From the NCBI GenBank assembly GCA_019914995.1, contig CM034139.1, forward strand, positions 749,001 to 813,000: a DNA stretch of 64,000 bases, read 5' to 3'. Of the stretch, positions 33,428 through 43,476 are shown piece by piece. How positions within the stretch are numbered: position 1 is the stretch's first letter; each line of letters starts with the position of its first letter. Made by a program: the position numbers and the translations under genes. Origin of the DNA: Acanthochlamys bracteata (Eukaryota > Streptophyta > Magnoliopsida > Pandanales > Velloziaceae). Under the pieces are notes generated by a model. That model was not told the DNA's origin. It saw only the letters and a program-made list of their open reading frames with translations, and ran no database searches.

Positions 33428-33865
33428 GTACCTATCAATAGACCCATTAGACAATCGCTTAATTCAAAAAATCTACTTAAATCTTATAATATTCTGTGAG
33501 GATTCAAATGAATAAGTTCTCAGATGCTATTCTGAATAAGACATCAAAACTCCTCGGACATGGCCAGACGCAATTTAAAATCTTTGAGGGTTTAGTCGTA
33601 GCTGTTGATTTATATTCATTAGAGGATGATAGTTGAGTTGTCAGATTGAGTTTTTAGATAAGCTTATGAATGTTATTCTTAGCTTTGATTTGCATAGCGT
33701 AAACGTTATTGTTTGAAAGGTGAGGTTCACTAGAATAATGAGGAGTGTTGTTAGAATAGGACACGAGTGATACGATCGATGAATCTGTGCTGGTGGAATG
33801 GTATCATTCTTAAAGAAAAACTTTCAAAATGTTCACCACCATTGTCGGTGTAAAGAGTAATAATT

Positions 33866-34217
33866 TTACGAGTAATAATCTTTCACAAGAGTTTTGAAGC
33901 GAATAAAGGTGTCATGCACATTAGATTTTATTTTGATAGGATATAACCATATACCTACTGAAGTGATTGATAAAAATAACATAATATTTGAAATCATCAT
34001 GAGATATAATAGGCAATATGTAAAGATCAGAGAAAATGATTTGAAATGGTTGAGAAGAATTAAATATGGAGATGACAAAAGATAATTTGTAATTTTTATT
34101 GCAATGACAATCATTGCAAATAAATGTTATGTATACATTAATAAATAACTGCAAATGACCTTGAGATAAAATATGCTTGAAGATTTGAAGTGAGTGATCC
34201 TTAGTATATGATGTCAC
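33866..34217 (-). pseudogene. Integrase fragment of the short-LTR Copia
   Basis: Minus-strand translation includes CNDCHCNKNYKLSF (pre-integrase zinc-binding end) and then QPFQIIFSDLYILPIISHD and FKYYVIFINHFSRYM. In the family these read 'LQIIFSDVW.SPI.S.DGFKYYVIFVDHFSRY', the start of the integrase catalytic core with its first Asp. Stops and base losses break the frame. The rest of the core and the linker to RT lie degraded between here and 33428. Confidence 0.7.
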
Positions 34218-34685
34218 CCGAATGAAGTGTTCTTGATATTAGATAAAGCAAGTATCGATTAAGATTCGGTTGGTGTGATTGACAACTCATAGCTACATCT
34301 TTAGATTGTAAAAAGATCATTCACAAGAAAAAAGTATGGTAAGAATTTAACAGAAACATTATTGGTGAGATAAACTTGAAAAATAGTGATCAATGATTTT
34401 TCATGCTTGGCACACAAAAAATATTATTGAGTGTAAAGTTATGAGCAAAGTAAGTTAAAAACTATAATCAGTGCGGGTAATTAGTAGACCCGAACCATCT
34501 CCAAAAATGATATCATCAGAACCATTATAGCAAAAGTGAAGTGAGAAATTATTTAGGTCGTCAGTAACATGATAGGAGGCACCACTGTTAAGTAGTCAAA
34601 AAAGAGTTTCTATAGTTGCATTAGCTACAAAGTTAATCTGTGACTGCCATGATGTTTAATTTGTTTCAGATCCGAGTTGGTTGGG

Positions 34686-34950
34686 ACTTAAGGGATGTAT
34701 GTGAGTACTTATAAAATGAAACTTTCCTAAAATTAAGAATATTTTCGTCCTTTTTTGAGAAACTAGTTCTATTTTTTTATAAAAAATAGTAAAAATAAAT
34801 AAATAATAATAATATCTTATAACGTAGAATTTTTTTATATTTTCTAAAATTTTAAATAAATTTTATAAAATATAGAAGATTTATAAGAAAATAAGAAATA
34901 AAATGCAGAAGTGAAAAGGATGGGTACCGCTTTGTTGAGTGCCTCTAAGT
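34686..34950 (-). repeat. MITE-like repeat, family A copy 4, inside Copia
   Basis: It has the same string order as the copies at 4.8-6.6 kb: GTGAGTACTTATAAAATG, an AATAATAATATCTTATAACG core, a TCTAAAATTTTAAATAAATTTT stretch, and GGTACCGCTTTGTTGAGTG at the right. It sits in the gag-to-protease part of the short-LTR Copia. Orientation relative to the other copies is the same as written. No target duplication was resolved. Confidence 0.45.
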
Positions 34951-35022
34951 ACCATGGATTTTGGCGTTGAACAAAATATTGTCGTAGTGAAGGGCGATAA
35001 CTATAAGGTATTGCATGGAGGA

Positions 35023-35349
35023 TTAGTTGTTGTCAGACATAGTTGGACGAGAAAAACATATATGGTCAGAACTAAAGGAAGGACGAGATTTTGAATTTTT
35101 GTGTGTTGGATTGATAGTTGAAGGTACTGGTTGAGCCTTAGAAGTTATATTATGATGTGTGGCTTTAAGAGAAAGGATCTTCTCACATTGTTCCTCAAGG
35201 GAGATTAGAGTTTCACGAGATGGGAGAGCAATGATAAGATTATAAAATTCATTGCTAATGCCATTCAAAATTTTCTCAAGAAGATCTTCCGCATCCGTAG
35301 GAGTACCAAATAGTACAATTTTATCAACATAACTTTTAATTCTTTGCAA
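35023..35349 (-). pseudogene. Gag fragment of the short-LTR Copia
   Basis: The 108-residue minus-strand frame contains MQRIKSYVDKIVLFGTPTD, LLEKILNGISNEF and LISLEEQCEKIL. These are the consecutive UBN2/retrotransposon Gag motifs of Copia elements ('LLxxILxGLxxEYxxLxxxI...SLEEL...L...E'). The N-terminal part of gag lies degraded between 35350 and about 36060. A Ser/Pro-rich linker follows the motifs, as in intact relatives. Confidence 0.7.
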
Positions 35350-36074
35350 GTAATCTTTGACATTTTGAGTACTTCTCTAAAGTATTTTAGATGAATTCTA
35401 ATTTATAGCTGGCGACTGCGTATTGGTTTGACACAGGTGTTGGTAAGAGTGTGTCAAGCATCACTAGATGTGGTTGCACCGGCATTGAATAGAATTATGT
35501 TGAGAAAGATAGAGCAAATTATTACATTAAGATTTAAATGCTTGCCGTTTTCAGTGAGTACAGTCTGGATTACTAATCAATGGATCATTTACGTTAGTAG
35601 TAGGTGGTGGACATTGCTTACGTCTATCATGAAAGCAATGAGATCATAACAAAAAAGAAGACTGTGGAATTAAAATTCATGAGATAGATAATTTGTTTCA
35701 TTTGAGTTCTAGTGGAGTTTGAACAGCAACGTTATGACAATCAATTGTTGGAGTCTTTGGTGATGATAGAAGAAGTAATAAATGATATAGTGATGGAGGT
35801 CACTGATAGTTGAAAGAGAGCAACTGTCGTTCACAATAAAGAGTGGCAAGGTTTGGCGAGATCAAGATGACAATGGTGTAGATCTAAGAGATCAGTGGTG
35901 TGATTATAACAGCGATGATTACAGCAATCACTAGTGATCGATGAAACAATGATGGGCCAGTAGAGAGTCACCAGGATCAAGATCATGACCGCATTAGCTA
36001 ATAGTTGAAGCTGTTGAGCCAATATTAGAGGAAATAAAAAAAATGAACAGAAGATAATCTCGTTAAAGCAATTA

Positions 36075-36090
36075 CTACTCTGATACTATA
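36075..36090 (-). promoter_or_regulatory. Primer-binding site of the short-LTR Copia
   Basis: The minus strand next to the 5' LTR reads TATAGTATCAGAGTAG, matching the TGGTATCAGAGC complement of initiator tRNA-Met in its core. This confirms the element's strand and the LTR boundary at 36091. Confidence 0.75.
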
Positions 36091-36212
36091 TGAAGAATTA
36101 TATTGAATGACTTATTTTTTTATTGATATGTAATACATATATATACAACTACTTAAAACTAAATCAAAATTTTCTATAGTCAAGCTAAATCAACTCTTTG
36201 TTAATTTCAGCA
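36091..36212 (-). repeat. 5' LTR of the short-LTR Copia (122 bp)
   Basis: It begins TGAAGAATTATATTGAATG and ends TTTCAGCA. It is an aligned partner of the 3' LTR at 9604-9728, from which it differs at many positions, in keeping with an old insertion. Confidence 0.75.
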
Positions 36213-36567
36213 CTTCAAAAATAGAAAAAAAATCAATTATCTTTATCAAAATATTAGAAATTAAGAAGGAAGTAGATTAAAAATATTTCTTTCGAAAGTC
36301 ATTTTATTTTTGAAAAAGTTACTTCACCAACAATTGACTATTCCAAGATAATATATAATTTTCTTAGATAAAAGGTTTATAATGAGTATTAAGTTTTTCT
36401 CGATGCTCAACTTCAAGTCAACTAGAAATTTTAGCCCATGCTTTTTATAATCCCGACAAGTCAAATGAACATCAATACGTTTCATAAGATTATCTTAAAA
36501 AAAATATCAATACTAGTCTGTATAACCATTTAAAATTATCATTTTCATCTATTATATAGATTATGGA
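36213..36567. other. Unique AT-rich stretch between Copia and NLR block
   Basis: I see no gene, repeat end or motif. It matters because the right arm lacks it: homology between arms stops at 36568 on this side and at 54615 on the other. Confidence 0.5.
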
Positions 36568-37454
36568 CAAACCAATATTCTATAGAATCTAGTGAGTCAA
36601 GGGCTTATTCGATGTAATTCAAGAACTTACACACACACTGAATTTTAGCAGCGATACAGAGAGAGATCTGGGGCTCCTAAAATTTGAAAATGAAGCTTTT
36701 TTCCTGATAAAACACACGTTAAGGAAACATAAAGAACAAAGAAATTCACTACGAAAGCCAGAAACTAACAGAAATATGTTACTGTGTTTTTTGACCCCCT
36801 AAACGAGATGGCGGTCAAGATGAAAAGATGAAAAATTTGCGCCCACCTGCTCTGCTTATAACAGCAACAACAGAGTTGGTTTTCTCAGGACTTTCATCGA
36901 ACATCCTGTGCATGTGTGAGCAGTGATTCACTTTACAAATGAATTGATCAAAAAGATCGTTGCGGTCTTCCACAATAACATAGCTATATAGTTATATGTA
37001 ACAAAGACCACAACCCAATTCATCATTTCATTTCATTATAGAAGCAAACCAGTCCTGTACTAAAACATATACATTTCAAAGCAACCAATATTGCTACACA
37101 ATAACATACGAATGTCAGCCCGCAAGTGTCACCAATCCAACAACCACACCTACAAAGAAAACCAGATCGTTGTAGAATTATAAAGACAGACAATAATCAA
37201 GAGTCACATCCACGCGCTTATATATGATCATATATTGCTTGCTTCAACGCTGAATCATCAACACTCATGAATTGGGAACGAACTTACGTACGTACACAAT
37301 TATGTGTGATAAAGAGAAGAAGAAAAACATGTTTTGATGGAACCTGGAAAGAACGAAGAAAACTTAAGATCAGATTCAAGACATGGCTGGAGAGCTGGAC
37401 AGGCAAACAATAGATATATTACCTATTGCTGCAGAAGTAAGCTATTTCTCTTAT

Positions 37455-40400
37455 TCATCTGAAAATTTCCCTAGTGGGAGAATTCAATGGAGAGTTTGTT
37501 GGGGGAGTATAGTAATTCTCTTCTTCTTTTAAGCACTTGGGATGCAAATCGAAGTTGCAGCTCATGCAGCAGAAAGACCAGTACCTTCCCCGTTCTCCAC
37601 AATCAGCACAAGTGTAATAATCATCTCGTACTGTCAACAGAAGTGGATGATCCAGGTGAAGAAGACTGCTAACCTGCTCTGGCCAAATCTCATCCTTATC
37701 TTCCATCCTTGTTGTTGTCTTCTCGAAGAAGGGTATGTTCGTCTCATAGAAGAAAGACTCCCCAAAACTACTATTAACGAATGACATGTTGCTATCACGA
37801 GCCGAAAATAAAGGAATGCGCTTGATGTGGTGCCAATCTGGACCATGCATTACACACCTCAGGAGTAGATGAAAGCTCCCTGTAATTAAGACTGATTTTA
37901 GTTTTGGGAATGGTGGTTCTCCATCTACTAACTGCAGCCATTCAGGCAGGAACTCCATATTCGGGTCCACTATGTTCAGTGCCCGGAGACAATCCAATTG
38001 CTTCATTTGCCGTATAGGCTTTGAACCATGGGAAATATGAAGAGAGTCGAGGGATGGTAGATTTTCAACTATCTTGAGACAGTGATTGTTGTTGACAATT
38101 AAAACCTTAACATGTTGGAGATTCTGAATCACTTCCATTCCGTAGCTATCATAGACGAACATCCTCAAAGCCGTGGCATGGTTCAGTAGTTTATGAGGAA
38201 TAGAACTTAATTTGGGGCAGTTTTCGATACACAGGTTCTTCAAGCGAGGCAGCAAAACCATCTGTTGTTGGTGTTCTTCCTCCAGCCAATCCCAGCCTTC
38301 CCAGTTTTCTAAGCTTTCGAAACAAAGAACTTCCAATTTAGGGAATGACAGACGAGTAGACCTTTCATCTGGCAGAAGTAGTTCAGGCCCAATATGCTTC
38401 AATCCACTACATTCCATGATGTAGAGGAGTCTAAGTTGAGGAAGCAGTCCTAGTGGTGGCAGTTGTTCGCAACGGTTGCAACCAATGAAAAAAAGCTCGC
38501 TTAGGAATGGAAATAATGGCATGAGCGGAGTCCTCATCAGCCAGCTCGGAAAAGTTTCGCCAAAGTATCCCTTGATAACGAGTTTCTCAATACTCGGTGG
38601 AGGATGTAATTCTTCAAAGACATCTGTGATTCTTGGAATTGATTCTTCAATGTGTGTAGTTGGGAGAGAGCAAGCCAAACACAGACAAGTCAAGTGGGAT
38701 TTCTCTTTAAGAGCTGCTGCTTTTGCCTCTTCTCCACCTGATACCCTCTCCAATGCAAATGCCCAAAGTGAGAAGAGGAATTTGAAATACTTGAGATCTT
38801 CCAAATTGCACAATTCTCCTTCAGACTGCTCTTGCTGTCTGGTGCTGTTTACGCTCGATGAAACAAATCCACCAAGCGATCGAAGATGTCGAAGCTTTGT
38901 TATCGTTTTGGGTATGCCCTGTACCATAGACTTCCTCATAGTAAGACATCTTAGTTTGGCCAATGACCCAATTTCCTTTGGAAGACTTCGCAAGTTAATG
39001 CAGAAATCAAGTAATAGGAATTGCAGATTTCTAAGAGACCCAATGCTATCTGGCAGTTCTCTTATACTACTTTTACTAAGATCCAAAAGTTTCAGTTGGG
39101 TAAGGTATTTTATGGAATCTGGCAGACGCTCAATGGTTGATCCACCAATACTTAGAATCCTCAAATGTTTGAAGATTCTGAAGTCATCCCGGTGAACTTC
39201 TTTAAGTCCTGGACTGATAAATGTTCTCAAGGAACCTAGTTTATTTGTTTTATCAGTGATGAACTTCGGAGCATCATTGATGTACAACCGCCGAGGGTTT
39301 GGTTGTGACGTAAAATCAAGTCTGGCTACACCTTCCATGTTTCCACACCAGCATTCATGCCTTGCAAGAAGTTGAGCTAGATCTCGCAAAATATCGTGCA
39401 ATTTGCCTTGCATATTATGCATTTCTTGGAGAAGATTCCTCAGAATTAACTCCTTCCAGTACTCCTTTGCAATTTCTTCGAGCGTCAGACTATCTCTTGA
39501 AGCCACAAACCCTTCTGCAATCCAAAGATTGATCAGATCATCTCTGTCAAACGCATGATCCTCTGGAAATAGTGCAAGGTACACAAAACACTGCTTCAGG
39601 TACAAAGGTAAGTCTTCATAACTCAAGTATAACGCAGTGTGTACACCATTTGCGTGATCATATGACCACGCTGGATGTTGAAGAACCATCTGCCATTCAG
39701 AGATCTGTGTCCCCTTTCTTTTTAGTAGTCCCCCTATCGTTTTAATAGCCAGCGGAAGACCATCACATTTCTTAACAATCTGTAACCCAAGTTCCGTGAG
39801 TGCAGCCTTTTCTAGCACCTGTTCATCTTGAAACACCATATTGCACAATAGTGTCCAACCATCTATATATGGTAACTTCCTCACTCTATGGAAGAATACG
39901 GCTCCAACTTGTTTCGCGGTGCCTTCATCTCTAGTGGTCACTAGAACTTTGCTTCCTGCACTGGCACTTAATAATGGCCTTTGTAGTAGGTTCTCCCAGA
40001 CTTGCGGATCCCAAAGGTCATCCAAGATAAGACACAACTTTTTTTCTCGAACAACTTCTTTAAGCAACAGCTCAAGCTCTTCCTTGTCGTCAATTCTACT
40101 TAGATCCAGTTGCGTATTAGCACCTTTTATGACCCGCTTCAATATCTTCTTCTCGTCGACATTATCTTTGGTAACACAAACCCATATCACATGCTGGAAT
40201 TTGGTCTTCAAACTCTGATCATTGTATATCTCGTTAGCAAGTGTAGTTTTGCCGATTCCACCCATACCCACAATCGCAAAGATGGTGATCGTACCATGGC
40301 CGCCTTCCTTCATCAACAACTCCACCAAGCTCTTAGTATCTTTTTCGATAGTGCTACCGACAATGTCTTGTTCCTCCTCTTGTGGTGAACTATGCCTTGC

Positions 40401-40886
40401 GATCCCTCTCCCTTTAGGTTGGTGATGATTTGGAGCATGGGCAAAGCTAAACGCTTCTTTATTCTTGGTTATGTCATCCAATCTGCCATTAAGACTTTTG
40501 ATTTTCATTCCGATACTATGATTGGCCCGTAATTTCCTAGAGCAAGTTAAAGGATAATAAAAACAGCGTCCCAATGAAGAGGAAGATGGTGCCATTGCCG
40601 TTGATGGGGGTACCTCGTGGAATTTCTCAGCTTCGACCTTGTACTCATCAATGACATCTTCAGCATCATACATGATGTCTTTGATATCATCAAGCCAGTT
40701 TCTAGTGACTTCGTCGTGAATCTGCCTCCTTTCAGCATCCGCTATAACAGCTTGCATCATCGTCAACTTTCTGCTCAACTTCTCCATCTCTTTCGAAACT
40801 CCAAGCATCATGGCTGCCTCTTCACGGGCATTCTCCACGAGCAGTCCGGCGAACTGATTGAGAAATGCACTCAGGATCATTGCCAT
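37455..40886 (-). CDS. CC-NB-LRR disease-resistance protein with C-terminal C1-like (nucleoredoxin-type) domain
   Basis: This is an intronless frame of 1143 residues. Residues 1-90 form an Rx-type coiled-coil with an EDVID-like motif (DAEDVIDEY, 74-82). The NB-ARC follows: P-loop GMGGIGKTT (207-215), RNBS-A FQHVIWVCV, kinase-2 LCLILDDLWD (284-293), RNBS-B GSKVLVTTRD (311-320), GLPLA (376-380), RNBS-D CFVYLALFPED (433-443), and LHD in place of MHD (496-498). LRRs run from about 540 to 1040. Residues 1090-1118 carry C1093, C1096, C1106, C1107, C1110, H1115 and C1118 in the pattern of a DC1/C1-like zinc domain, preceded by an IWPEQV motif like that before the C1 domain of plant nucleoredoxins. 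Such proteins sense pathogen effectors and trigger immune responses; the extra domain may be an integrated decoy (inference). The start is the first ATG of the frame and is conserved in the inverted copy, which is broken. Confidence 0.93.
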   Translation of the reverse strand: MAMILSAFLNQFAGLLVENAREEAAMMLGVSKEMEKLSRKLTMMQAVIADAERRQIHDEVTRNWLDDIKDIMYDAEDVIDEYKVEAEKFHEVPPSTAMAPSSSSLGRCFYYPLTCSRKLRANHSIGMKIKSLNGRLDDITKNKEAFSFAHAPNHHQPKGRGIARHSSPQEEEQDIVGSTIEKDTKSLVELLMKEGGHGTITIFAIVGMGGIGKTTLANEIYNDQSLKTKFQHVIWVCVTKDNVDEKKILKRVIKGANTQLDLSRIDDKEELELLLKEVVREKKLCLILDDLWDPQVWENLLQRPLLSASAGSKVLVTTRDEGTAKQVGAVFFHRVRKLPYIDGWTLLCNMVFQDEQVLEKAALTELGLQIVKKCDGLPLAIKTIGGLLKRKGTQISEWQMVLQHPAWSYDHANGVHTALYLSYEDLPLYLKQCFVYLALFPEDHAFDRDDLINLWIAEGFVASRDSLTLEEIAKEYWKELILRNLLQEMHNMQGKLHDILRDLAQLLARHECWCGNMEGVARLDFTSQPNPRRLYINDAPKFITDKTNKLGSLRTFISPGLKEVHRDDFRIFKHLRILSIGGSTIERLPDSIKYLTQLKLLDLSKSSIRELPDSIGSLRNLQFLLLDFCINLRSLPKEIGSLAKLRCLTMRKSMVQGIPKTITKLRHLRSLGGFVSSSVNSTRQQEQSEGELCNLEDLKYFKFLFSLWAFALERVSGGEEAKAAALKEKSHLTCLCLACSLPTTHIEESIPRITDVFEELHPPPSIEKLVIKGYFGETFPSWLMRTPLMPLFPFLSELFFIGCNRCEQLPPLGLLPQLRLLYIMECSGLKHIGPELLLPDERSTRLSFPKLEVLCFESLENWEGWDWLEEEHQQQMVLLPRLKNLCIENCPKLSSIPHKLLNHATALRMFVYDSYGMEVIQNLQHVKVLIVNNNHCLKIVENLPSLDSLHISHGSKPIRQMKQLDCLRALNIVDPNMEFLPEWLQLVDGEPPFPKLKSVLITGSFHLLLRCVMHGPDWHHIKRIPLFSARDSNMSFVNSSFGESFFYETNIPFFEKTTTRMEDKDEIWPEQVSSLLHLDHPLLLTVRDDYYTCADCGERGRYWSFCCMSCNFDLHPKCLKEEENYYTPPTNSPLNSPTREIFR

Positions 40887-41830
40887 TATTGGATCTTGTT
40901 CTTCTTTCTACAATGAAAGAAGATGACAGATTATTCACAAAATTAAGAGAGAAGAAAAACTCTTTGGTATACAAAGCTTCGGAACAAAGCTAAATTTCTG
41001 GTTGGACGAGTTGACCGGACGGTCCGGATTTCCGTTAGTGACGATCACGTCGTTTAAAAACAATCTACGAGAGTGACTCTCACGTCTTTCAAAAAAATTG
41101 CTTCTTTAAAATATTTCTACTTTTCTTCTAGACTTTGCGCGTGTTTAAGGACGTGTTTAATTTGATAAAAAAATAAGTAAAGTGAATTTTTTAGAATTTA
41201 ATTAAAAAAATTTATTTAAAAAATTTTAAAAAAATAAAATTATATATTAATGTAATATTTATAATAAGTTTTAAAAATAAAATTTTAAAAAAAATTTATT
41301 ATAAAAAATTGTATTTTAATTTTTGTATATATTTTATATTAAAAATAAATTTTAAAACTAAATTTGAAGTGTAGATAAATACGTTCTAAATACGTCGGAC
41401 GAAATTGTAATGTAAAGTTTTTTGAAAAAGTAGATTAAATTGAGTTTGTGAAAATTTAAAAAGTAAGTTAAAGAATTTTTGAGTTAGTTTTAAAATAAGT
41501 TAAAGTATTTTTTGTATTTTATATAGCTAAATTAGTTAAAAATAATTTTTTAATAAGAAAATATGAATGTAATTGTGAAGCAAATACATGCTTAATAACT
41601 CCGCTGCAATATTTATCATATTCAATCTTCACAATCAATCAGAAGCATGGCAGGTGAATAAGGAATACTTAAAATATTTTTTAAAAAAAGTTTTTTAGGA
41701 ATAAAAGAATTTTAGAATTTTTTAAAAATATTATTTTAATTTTAAAAACTAATAATATTTTAGACATATATTTTTAATATTTAAATTTTTAAAAAACTTT
41801 AAAAAATTTTAAAAATACAGTTAATATAAA
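40887..41830 (-). promoter_or_regulatory. 5' flank and putative promoter of the intact NLR
   Basis: The first about 210 bases (40887-41100) are of mixed composition and strongly conserved, inverted, at 50100-50308. They probably hold the 5' UTR and core promoter. From about 41100 the DNA is AT-rich with no recognisable motif. I cannot place a TATA box with confidence. Confidence 0.4.
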
Positions 41831-41879
41831 AAAATTGATATTCATTAGATTTCGACGACTTCATTAAATTCCGGCAACC

Positions 41880-42010
41880 TAACCGGATCTATCCGACGAC
41901 CTCACCAGACCCCGACGATCTTCATCAGAATCGGATGACGTCACCAGATCTATCCGACGACCTCTCCAGATCCCGACGATCTTCATCAGATTCGAACGAC
42001 GTCACGTCAC
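41880..42010 (+). repeat. Tandem repeat, two units of about 61-66 bp
   Basis: The unit starts GACGACCTCACCAGA and includes CCCGACGATCTTCATCAGA and GACGTCACCAGATCT. The second unit carries a small insertion (GACGTCACGTCACC). The sequence is GC-richer than its surroundings and lies just outside the inner edge of the NLR duplication. Confidence 0.7.
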
Positions 42011-42253
42011 CGGATCTAACCGACGGCTCCACTAGATCACGCTTGATCGCAGATTTCACTGCCGGCGAACGAAAGTAGACGCCGGACATAGACGCCGATT
42101 GATCAGATCTGTCGAGGTGGAAGACAATAGTAGAACAAAAAAAAAAGAAAGAAGCTGCTGCCTTGCCGCGCTCGGAGAAGGCCGCCGTCATTGCATCCAG
42201 CGTGAACCGAGGTGAACCGATTCGAACCAGAACCGCTGAACCGAACCGAGCAT

Positions 42254-42493
42254 TGCTTGGCTGGGCTGCTCTACCAGTTGGGCTAGGCAGCACACTTGGA
42301 CTGGACTGGGTCGCTCTACAGTTGGGCTAGACAGCACACTGGACTGGACTCGGCTGCTCTATCAGTTGGGCTCGGCAGCACACTTGGACTAGAGTGGGCT
42401 GCTCTACTAGTTGGGCTAAGTAGCACACTTGGATTGGACTGGGCTGCTCTACCAGTTGGGCTAGGCAGCACACTCGGACTGGGCTGGGCTGCT
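42254..42493 (+). repeat. Minisatellite with 44-45-bp units, about five copies
   Basis: Each unit contains GGCTGCTCTACCAGTTGGGC and then AGGCAGCACACTTGGACTGG. CAGCACAC recurs at intervals of 44, 44, 45 and 45 bases. Because 45 is a multiple of three, one plus frame stays open and reads a 15-residue repeat (GLDWAALPVGLGSTL). I treat that frame as a by-product. The array directly precedes the gag of the central Copia. Confidence 0.85.
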
Positions 42494-42532
42494 AGAATCT
42501 TTGGTGCTAGCTGCTACTATAGACAAAATAAA

Positions 42533-43476
42533 CATGGAGCAACCATATAAAGAAAACTCTAGTACCTCTGTGCTAGAGGATTTGACAACTCGAATGGCAC
42601 AAATATTGACTCAGAATCAGATTTAAACAGCATTCAATTTATAAATCGTCCGCTGCACAGGTCACAATTTAGTTGGATAGCACCAACTATACTTTATGGT
42701 CTCAAGTTACAAATATATGTCTCTGCTAAGAATAAATTAAAATATATTAATAGAGATCTCCCACAATCTCCATCCACTGATCCGCCCAAAATATAGAGAA
42801 CTGAAAACTCAACTGTGAAGGCGTGGTTAATTAACTCAAAGGATCCTAATTTGATTGGTAATTTTATTCGATTTTCTACCGCAAAAGCAATATGGGATGC
42901 TGCTGTTACAACCTATTTTGATAACAACGATATTTCTCAAGTGTATGATCTCAAAAAACGAGTGGGCCAGGTGAAACAAGCCGGAGGATCTATTGAAGCA
43001 TATTATAATACTTTACAAGATTTGTGGAGGAAAATTAATTTTCGTCATCCTAACCCAATAGAGTGTGCAATAAATATACAGAGGTATAGCTTTATGCTAT
43101 AGGAAGATAGAGGATACATTTTTCTCGACGGGTTAGATGACCACATTGATAAAGTACGAAGTGTTGTACTTCAGATTAGACCATTTCCTACAGTAGAACA
43201 GGCTTATGCTCATGTTCGAAGGGAAGACTCCAGATAAGCCGTAATGATGACAGGAACAGATAGTTCAACTGGCTCAGCCATGTTTCCAAAGTAAGAAGCA
43301 GGCCAGCTTCTCTTCAGATAGTGCCTACTAGCCATACGACAAAGATAGGATCAAATTCAGAAAAATTAACTACACATTCAAAGCCGAAAACACAGCCAAA
43401 AGGGGGATGCACACACTGTGGAAAGGCGAAACATACCCGTGATACATGCTTTAAACTACACGGATATCCAGAATGG
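42533..43476 (+). pseudogene. Gag of the central Copia
   Basis: From the ATG at 42533, broken frames carry the UBN2 Gag motifs: VKAWLINSKDPNLIGNF, AKAIWDAAVTTYFDNND and GSIEAYYNTLQDLWRKI. After stops at about 43100 and 43237 the zinc knuckle CTHCGKAKHTRDTC (C-x2-C-x4-H-x4-C) appears at about 43410, followed by KLHGYPEW, a signature of this Copia lineage. At least five stops interrupt the gene. Confidence 0.75.

Larger units (their letters stand above)
9604..36212 (-). mobile_element. Ty1/Copia retrotransposon with 122-125-bp LTRs, opened up by nested insertions
   Basis: The two ends are short LTRs of the TG...CA type (9604-9728 and 36091-36212), with a tRNA-iMet-type primer site inside the 5' LTR. 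Reading down the minus strand the order is gag (35349-35023), integrase (34217-33866), reverse transcriptase (33560-33428 then 23020-22078), and a short RT remainder (9846-9729). RNase H is missing. Later insertions account for most of the length: hAT at 9855-22069, a small CACTA at 22497-22868, a Sirevirus-like Copia at 23021-33427, and a family A MITE at 34686-34950. Without them the element is under 4 kb. The 5-bp flanks (AAAGA and CTTCA) do not match, so the target duplication has decayed or the ends have been rearranged. A second copy, 3' part only, is at 58085-59510. Confidence 0.75.
36568..41830 (-). repeat. Left arm of the inverted NLR duplication
   Basis: This block, read in reverse complement, matches 49560-54615 almost throughout: the 3' flank (36568-37454), the NLR gene, the promoter side (40890-41100) and AT-rich DNA out to about 41830. 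Signposts are TGAGTCAAGGGCTTATTCGA (36595) against its complement near 54570, and CAATCAATCAGAAGCATG (41632) against its complement near 49757. The inner edge is approximate because it lies in AT-rich sequence. Similarity is high, around 95% in the parts I compared. Confidence 0.85.

Noticed and set aside
38476..39195. 239-codon plus-strand frame over the NLR
   Set aside because: It is an antisense by-product of the LRR coding sequence; a matching frame of 300 codons appears antisense to the right copy (51823-52725), as expected from the duplication, and neither has a recognisable domain.
42296..42550. 84-codon frame with a 15-residue repeat
   Set aside because: It arises because the minisatellite unit is 45 bp, a multiple of three; there is no start context or family match.
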